DNA of 64,000 bases from Lamellibrachia columna. Its lineage: Eukaryota; Annelida; Polychaeta; Sabellida; Siboglinidae. Below the pieces are notes generated by a model. That model saw only the letters and a list, made by a program, of their open reading frames with translations, was not told the origin of the DNA and did not search any database. The stretch lies in assembly GCA_963662155.1 (NCBI GenBank), contig OY759274.1, positions 17,508,148 through 17,572,147 on the forward strand, written 5' to 3'. Positions within the stretch are counted from its first letter, which is position 1, and every line of letters begins with the position of its first letter. Below are positions 59,585 to 64,000 of the stretch, piece after piece. A program made the translations under genes and the position numbers.

Positions 59585-60559
59585 TTGTCAGGTAGACGAA
59601 TTTCTGAAACTGGCTCCGTGGGTCAACCTCGAACCAGCGAGAGTGCCCTACCACGTCTCCCCAGCTGCCTTAGAGATACAGTACATGTGCTGATGCAGGC
59701 TTCATTAACAAAAGCCCAGTATGAGCGGGCATGGTCAAAACTGGTAGGATTTTTTCAGTCGTTAGGCACTGTTCCTATGTTGCCCGTATCGGTTGTCGTG
59801 ATGATGGGTTTTATTGCTTATATGCATAATAAAGGTTATGCGCCGTCTTCTAAGATCTCCACGGTCTCGGCCATCTCTTATTTTCATAAACTTAATGGTT
59901 TTCCGGACCCGGCCAAGAATTTTATTATTTCCAAACTTTTAACGGGGGCTCAGAACTTGGGAACGGTGTCTGATGTCAGGTTGCCAGTGACAATGCCAAT
60001 TCTTGCCCAACTTATTAGCGCTCTGCCGTATGTGGTTACTTTACATTATAAATGCGCTATGCTACGGGCTATGGTGGTTCTCGCCTTCATGGCTTACTTA
60101 AGAGTGTGGGAGATGGTCCCCCGATCCAGCAGGTTGGGGCAAGGTTGCCTGCATTTCAGAGACATGGCACTGAATGGAGATCTGATCACTATTTCTTTTA
60201 TACATTTTAAGCACAGTGGTAAACAGGGGCCCCAGTCATTGCAAGTAGACGGCCAATGTGTAGTGGGCACTTCAATTCACCCGGCTAAGTTTCTCAGGGA
60301 ATTTCTTCATGTCAGGGGTACGATAATGGGCCCGTTATTTGGTTATGCTGATGGCTCTCCAATGCTACGTCGCGAGTTTGATAGATTGCTTAAGCAATTA
60401 CTCGAGTTCTGTGGGTTGAGTACAACGGTATTCAAAGGTCACAGCTTTAGAATCGGGGCAGCAACATCAGCCGAATTAAGGGGTGAATCGGATGCACAAA
60501 TTAGAGCTGCAGGTAGATGGGCATCCGATGCTTTCAGGAAATACATTCGGATATCGTAA
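59585..60559 (+). CDS. tyrosine recombinase (transposon-type, DIRS/Ngaro- or Crypton-like)
   Basis: 324 sense codons without interruption. The first in-frame ATG is at about 59692 (MQASLTKAQYERAW), which gives about 288 residues and still includes the whole enzyme. Residues 40-130 form the helical core-binding domain. The catalytic domain has R in MAYLRVWEM, K in IHFKHSGK, H-x-x-R in GHSFRIGAATSAE, W in AGRW and the nucleophilic Y in FRKYIRIS. So all residues of the R-K-H-R-W-Y set are visible. Related recombinases are common in mollusc genomes as parts of YR elements. No reverse transcriptase is seen beside it. A 79-bp tandem array starts 40 bp downstream. Confidence 0.88.
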   Translation: MSGRRISETGSVGQPRTSESALPRLPSCLRDTVHVLMQASLTKAQYERAWSKLVGFFQSLGTVPMLPVSVVVMMGFIAYMHNKGYAPSSKISTVSAISYFHKLNGFPDPAKNFIISKLLTGAQNLGTVSDVRLPVTMPILAQLISALPYVVTLHYKCAMLRAMVVLAFMAYLRVWEMVPRSSRLGQGCLHFRDMALNGDLITISFIHFKHSGKQGPQSLQVDGQCVVGTSIHPAKFLREFLHVRGTIMGPLFGYADGSPMLRREFDRLLKQLLEFCGLSTTVFKGHSFRIGAATSAELRGESDAQIRAAGRWASDAFRKYIRIS

Positions 60560-60599
60560 CGTACATTTCATTTAGGTTAGTTTAGTATGGCTCCGGGGG

Positions 60600-62405
60600 T
60601 ATATAGCAGGGACTCTGACAGTGGCGGAGTCTTTAGCTCTATCTCCCGGAACATAAAACAGGTTATGTGCACAGCGGGAGTGTGACTGAGACTCTGACAG
60701 TGGCGGAGTCTTTAGCTCTATCTCCTGGAATATATAACAGGTTATGTACACAGCGGGAGTGTGACTGAGACTCTGACAGTGGCGGAGTCTTTAGCTCTAT
60801 CTCCTGGAATATAAAACAGGTTATGTACACAGCGGGAGTGTGACTGAGACTCTGACAGTGGCGGAGTCTTTAGCTCTATCTCCCGGGACATAAAACAGGT
60901 TGGGTACACAGCGGGAGTGTGACTGAGACTCTGACAGTGGCGGAGTCTTTAGCTCTATCTCCTGGGACATAAAACAGGTTGGGTACACAGCGGGAGTGTG
61001 ACTGAGACTCTGACAGTGGCGGAGTCTTTAGCTCTATCTTCTGGGACATAAAACAGGTTATGTGCACAGCGGGAGTGTGACTGAGACTCTGACAGTGGCG
61101 GAGTCTTTAGCTCTATCTCCCGGGACATAAAACAGGTTAGGTACACAGCGGGAGTATGACTGAGACTCTGACAGTGGCGGAGTCTTTAGCTCTATATTCT
61201 GGGACATAAAACAGGTTAGGTGCACAGCGGGAGTGTGACTGAGACTCTGACAGTGGCGGAGTCTTTAGCTCTATCTTCTGGGACATAAAACAGGTTATGT
61301 GCACAGCGGGAGTATGACTGAGACTCTGACAGTGGCGGAATCTTTAGCTCTATCTTCTGGGACATAAAACAGGTTAGGTACACAGCGGGAGTGTGACTGA
61401 GACTCTGACAGTGGCGGAGTCTTTAGCTCTATCTCCCGAGACATAAAACAAGTTAGATGCACAGCGGGAGTGTGACTGAGACTCTGACAGTGGCGGAGTC
61501 TTTAGCTCTATCTTCTGGGACATAAAACAGGTTATGTGCACAGCGGGAGTATGACTGAGACTCTGACAGTGGCGGAATCTTTAGCTCTATCTTCTGGGAC
61601 ATAAAACAGGTTAGGTACACAGCGGGAGTATGACTGAGACTCTGACAGTGGCGGAGTCTTTAGCTCTATCTCCCGGGACATAAAACAGGCTAGGTGCACA
61701 GCGGGAGTATGACTGAGACTCTGACAGTGGCGGAATCTTTAGCTCTATCTTCTGGGACATAAAACAGGTTAGGTACACAGCGGGAGTATGCCTGAGACTC
61801 TGACAGTGGCGGAGTCTTTAGCTCTATCTCCCGGGACATAAAACAGGTTATGTGCACAGCGGGAGTTTGACTGAGACTCTGACAGTGGCGGAGTCTTTAG
61901 CTCTATCTCCCGGGACATAAAACAGGTTGGGTACACAGCGGGAGTGTGACTGAGACTCTGACAGTGGCGGAGTCTTTAGCTCTATCTCCCGGGACATAAA
62001 ACAAGTTATGTGCACAGCGGGAGTGTGACTGAGACTCTGACAGTGGCGGAGTCTTTAGCTCTATCTTCTGGGACATAAAACAGGTTATGTGCACAGCGGG
62101 AGTATGACTGAGACTCTGACAGTGGCGGAGTCTTTAGCTCTATCTCCCGAGACATAAAACAGGTTGGGTACACAGCGGGAGTGTGACTGAGACTCTGACA
62201 GTGGCGGGGTCAACAGTTATATCTCCGTCGGGTACACCCGATTTAAGGATTAGCCTAGGCTCTGACAGGGGCGGAGTCGAAAGCTACCATCTTGGCTCGG
62301 ATAAATAGTTTTGTGTTCTTTGGTTCCTCGTATCGTACCCAATCACCATGAGAGCAACGATAGTGGGACATAATGGCAGCTCTGACAGTGGCGGAGTTGA
62401 GTCGA
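60600..62405. repeat. 79-bp tandem array, about 20 copies, with quasi-palindromic core
   Basis: Unit: GACTGAGACTCTGACAGTGG, CGGAGTCTTTAGCTCTATCT, CCCGGGACATAAAACAGGTT, ATGTGCACAGCGGGAGTGT. The core ACTCTGACAGTGGCGGAGT has inverted ends. Regular units run from about 60610 to 62210. Beyond that only the core recurs, at about 62260 and 62380, in otherwise diverged sequence. Units differ mainly in TCCCGG/TTCTGG and GTT(A/G)(T/G)G positions. Confidence 0.93.
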
Positions 62406-62504
62406 CGGTCCTATATGGAATGTTTGGTGGCGGTCGGTCATATGTAATTTTGGGTGAACTGGTGGCGTAGTGACCCCCACCCACATGCTGAAATGAACAG
62501 ATTC

Positions 62505-63310
62505 AACACCGACTTGTTGGTCACTGGCTGGTGAAATGCGTCAAAGCTTCGATTGAGTTGTGACTGTTGTAAGAGTGTCTCCAACTATAAGTTTTGCGAT
62601 GGCTGTCTCATCGCCTCTGCTTTCTTAGATAGTCGGTCCTGTTCCATGGATCCCAAGTGACCTGCCCACGTCATCCGGCTGCTTACTGTTCTTCCGGTCA
62701 GAGTCCTGCAACATGAGTCAAATTGTCAACCCTCAGTTGTATGACCCAGGAGAGTAATGGTAAATCAAATTGCTTTTACATTATAGAATGAAAATGAAGA
62801 TATTGAGAGCACTTAAATATGTCGTTTAGCTAAGCATAGTTTTCTCAATATATGTACCATCTTATTGCTGATCGGAAATATTTTGGTAAAGCAAAGCATT
62901 TTAACATGAGGAATCGTACGTGGTTTCACACTGTCCGTGGACGCAAAGAGCTACAGCGCTTTCACACTTGCAAGGACATTCGCTCCACACTATACAATGT
63001 GAAATCGTTTGTAAAAATGTTAAAGGAGGCGAGTCGCTGGAATATGGAAATTAATGTCTCCTCACGAACTTTACAGCTTTTTTTACCACCCGTGTCTTTC
63101 GAGAACCATTCGCATTAACACTTTAGTTTCGAACAAAGGCTTAAAACGCCATCCTTATGTCTTGCTTGCAATAACTTATTTGTGTTGCAACCACTTATTC
63201 AAGTTGCAAACATTAATTCAGGAACTTTTGGTAAATGTAATTAAGCAACAAAATGGCCGCGTTATGAAGGAATTATATCCCACCTAAAACTGCAACACTT
63301 AAAACTAACA
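62505..63310 (+). repeat. module M2, copy 3
   Basis: Same orientation as 49430-50330. Ends at a shared AAAACTGCAACACTT-like boundary. Confidence 0.75.
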
Positions 63311-64000
63311 AATATTTTATCATAATGCTTTCACAATCATCATTCGCTTAGTTAACTTTAGAACTTCCCTTTAACATTTCTGATATAATGAATATTGTTT
63401 CTTCTGAATATCCAAAGTTATGATATTCTAAATGCAATATTTGTCGACATTTTTTATACAATAACCCCAAGTTATTGCAAACAAAAGTTAGACAAACTTT
63501 GGCGAATATGCAGGTGAACAGCCACGGCTATACAAGGGATTTTTGTTGAAAGTAAAAATAAAAACTATTGGAATATGGAAAAAACATATGTTAAATAATG
63601 TTTTGAAAGAAACGTCATTCCATCAATCATATCTCCCCTTGATTTGCTAGAGTACTATTTAATACATTACTTTTGAGCAACTCCAGTATTGTAACCAGAG
63701 AAAAACAATATGTAGTGTCGGTTTTCTGATCACCTGCAACTTTACTGAACCAACAGGGTGAAGAGCAACTAATTTCCTAAATGTTTCTTTACGACTCCTC
63801 TTTTCTAAGTAAAACTTAGGTACGTTCACACTTGTTCAGAAATGGTCAAACTAGAAAAACATCATTGAAAATATCGTGAAAAAATTTGCTTTTATATGCT
63901 TGTCCCGCATAAAAAAAATTTATTACGAGGTAAATAAAATTAAATTAAATTTATTTAGACACCTCATGTCTCTAAAGATAGAATCAGGGTGTCTACATTA
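63311..64000. other. unrecognised AT-rich end of the window
   Basis: No ORF, repeat or RNA gene recognised. Confidence 0.5.

Overview
The window is animal nuclear DNA: long spliced genes with GT-AG introns, non-LTR and LTR retrotransposons, a tRNA-derived SINE, a piggyBac-type element and many minisatellites. The transposon repertoire and sequence style fit a marine invertebrate, most likely a mollusc. That placement is inference; no rRNA or organellar marker is present.

Left half (1-30.4 kb): almost all of this is one gene on the minus strand, an orthologue of BRCA2, the mediator that loads RAD51 in homologous recombination. Twelve coding exons can be placed from the start ATG (30361) to the helical part of the DNA-binding domain (492). 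All twelve join in a single reading frame, and the OB folds and C-terminus lie beyond the left edge. The window encodes about 3,531 residues, already more than whole human BRCA2 (about 3,418). The excess lies mainly in two giant exons (2.24 and 6.45 kb, matching human exons 10 and 11). The larger holds about 18 BRC repeats against 8 in human, including almost identical 168-bp tandem copies, plus a 20-copy SPPCV octapeptide array. The introns carry minisatellites with units of 13 to 60 bp. One of these (50-bp unit, about 30 copies) repeats the end of the proposed exon 12 together with its 5' splice site.

Middle (30.4-37 kb): a probable BRCA2 promoter zone, then remnants of a Ty3/Gypsy retrotransposon (LTR end and PBS, start of gag, RT/RNase H with a frameshift), a small hairpin element and anonymous repeats.

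Right half (37-64 kb): accessory, repeat-rich DNA. Its main gene is a small secreted cysteine-rich precursor on the minus strand (45.3-47.4 kb; TATA box, leader exon, signal-peptide exon, 27-bp propeptide exon ending in a dibasic site, 11-Cys mature exon). I do not recognise its family. An inverted, damaged copy of its promoter and signal exon sits at 37.1-37.6 kb, followed by a 2.5-kb array of about 93 units of 27 bp. Further repeat pairs at 31.5/52.2 kb and 32.7/48.6 kb are also mutually inverted around about 42 kb, so this part looks like an old, eroded palindromic duplication. Later come degenerate LINEs, three-copy dispersed modules, a 12-bp minisatellite and an intact tyrosine recombinase ORF (59.6-60.6 kb). 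The recombinase is followed at once by about 20 tandem 79-bp units with a quasi-palindromic core.
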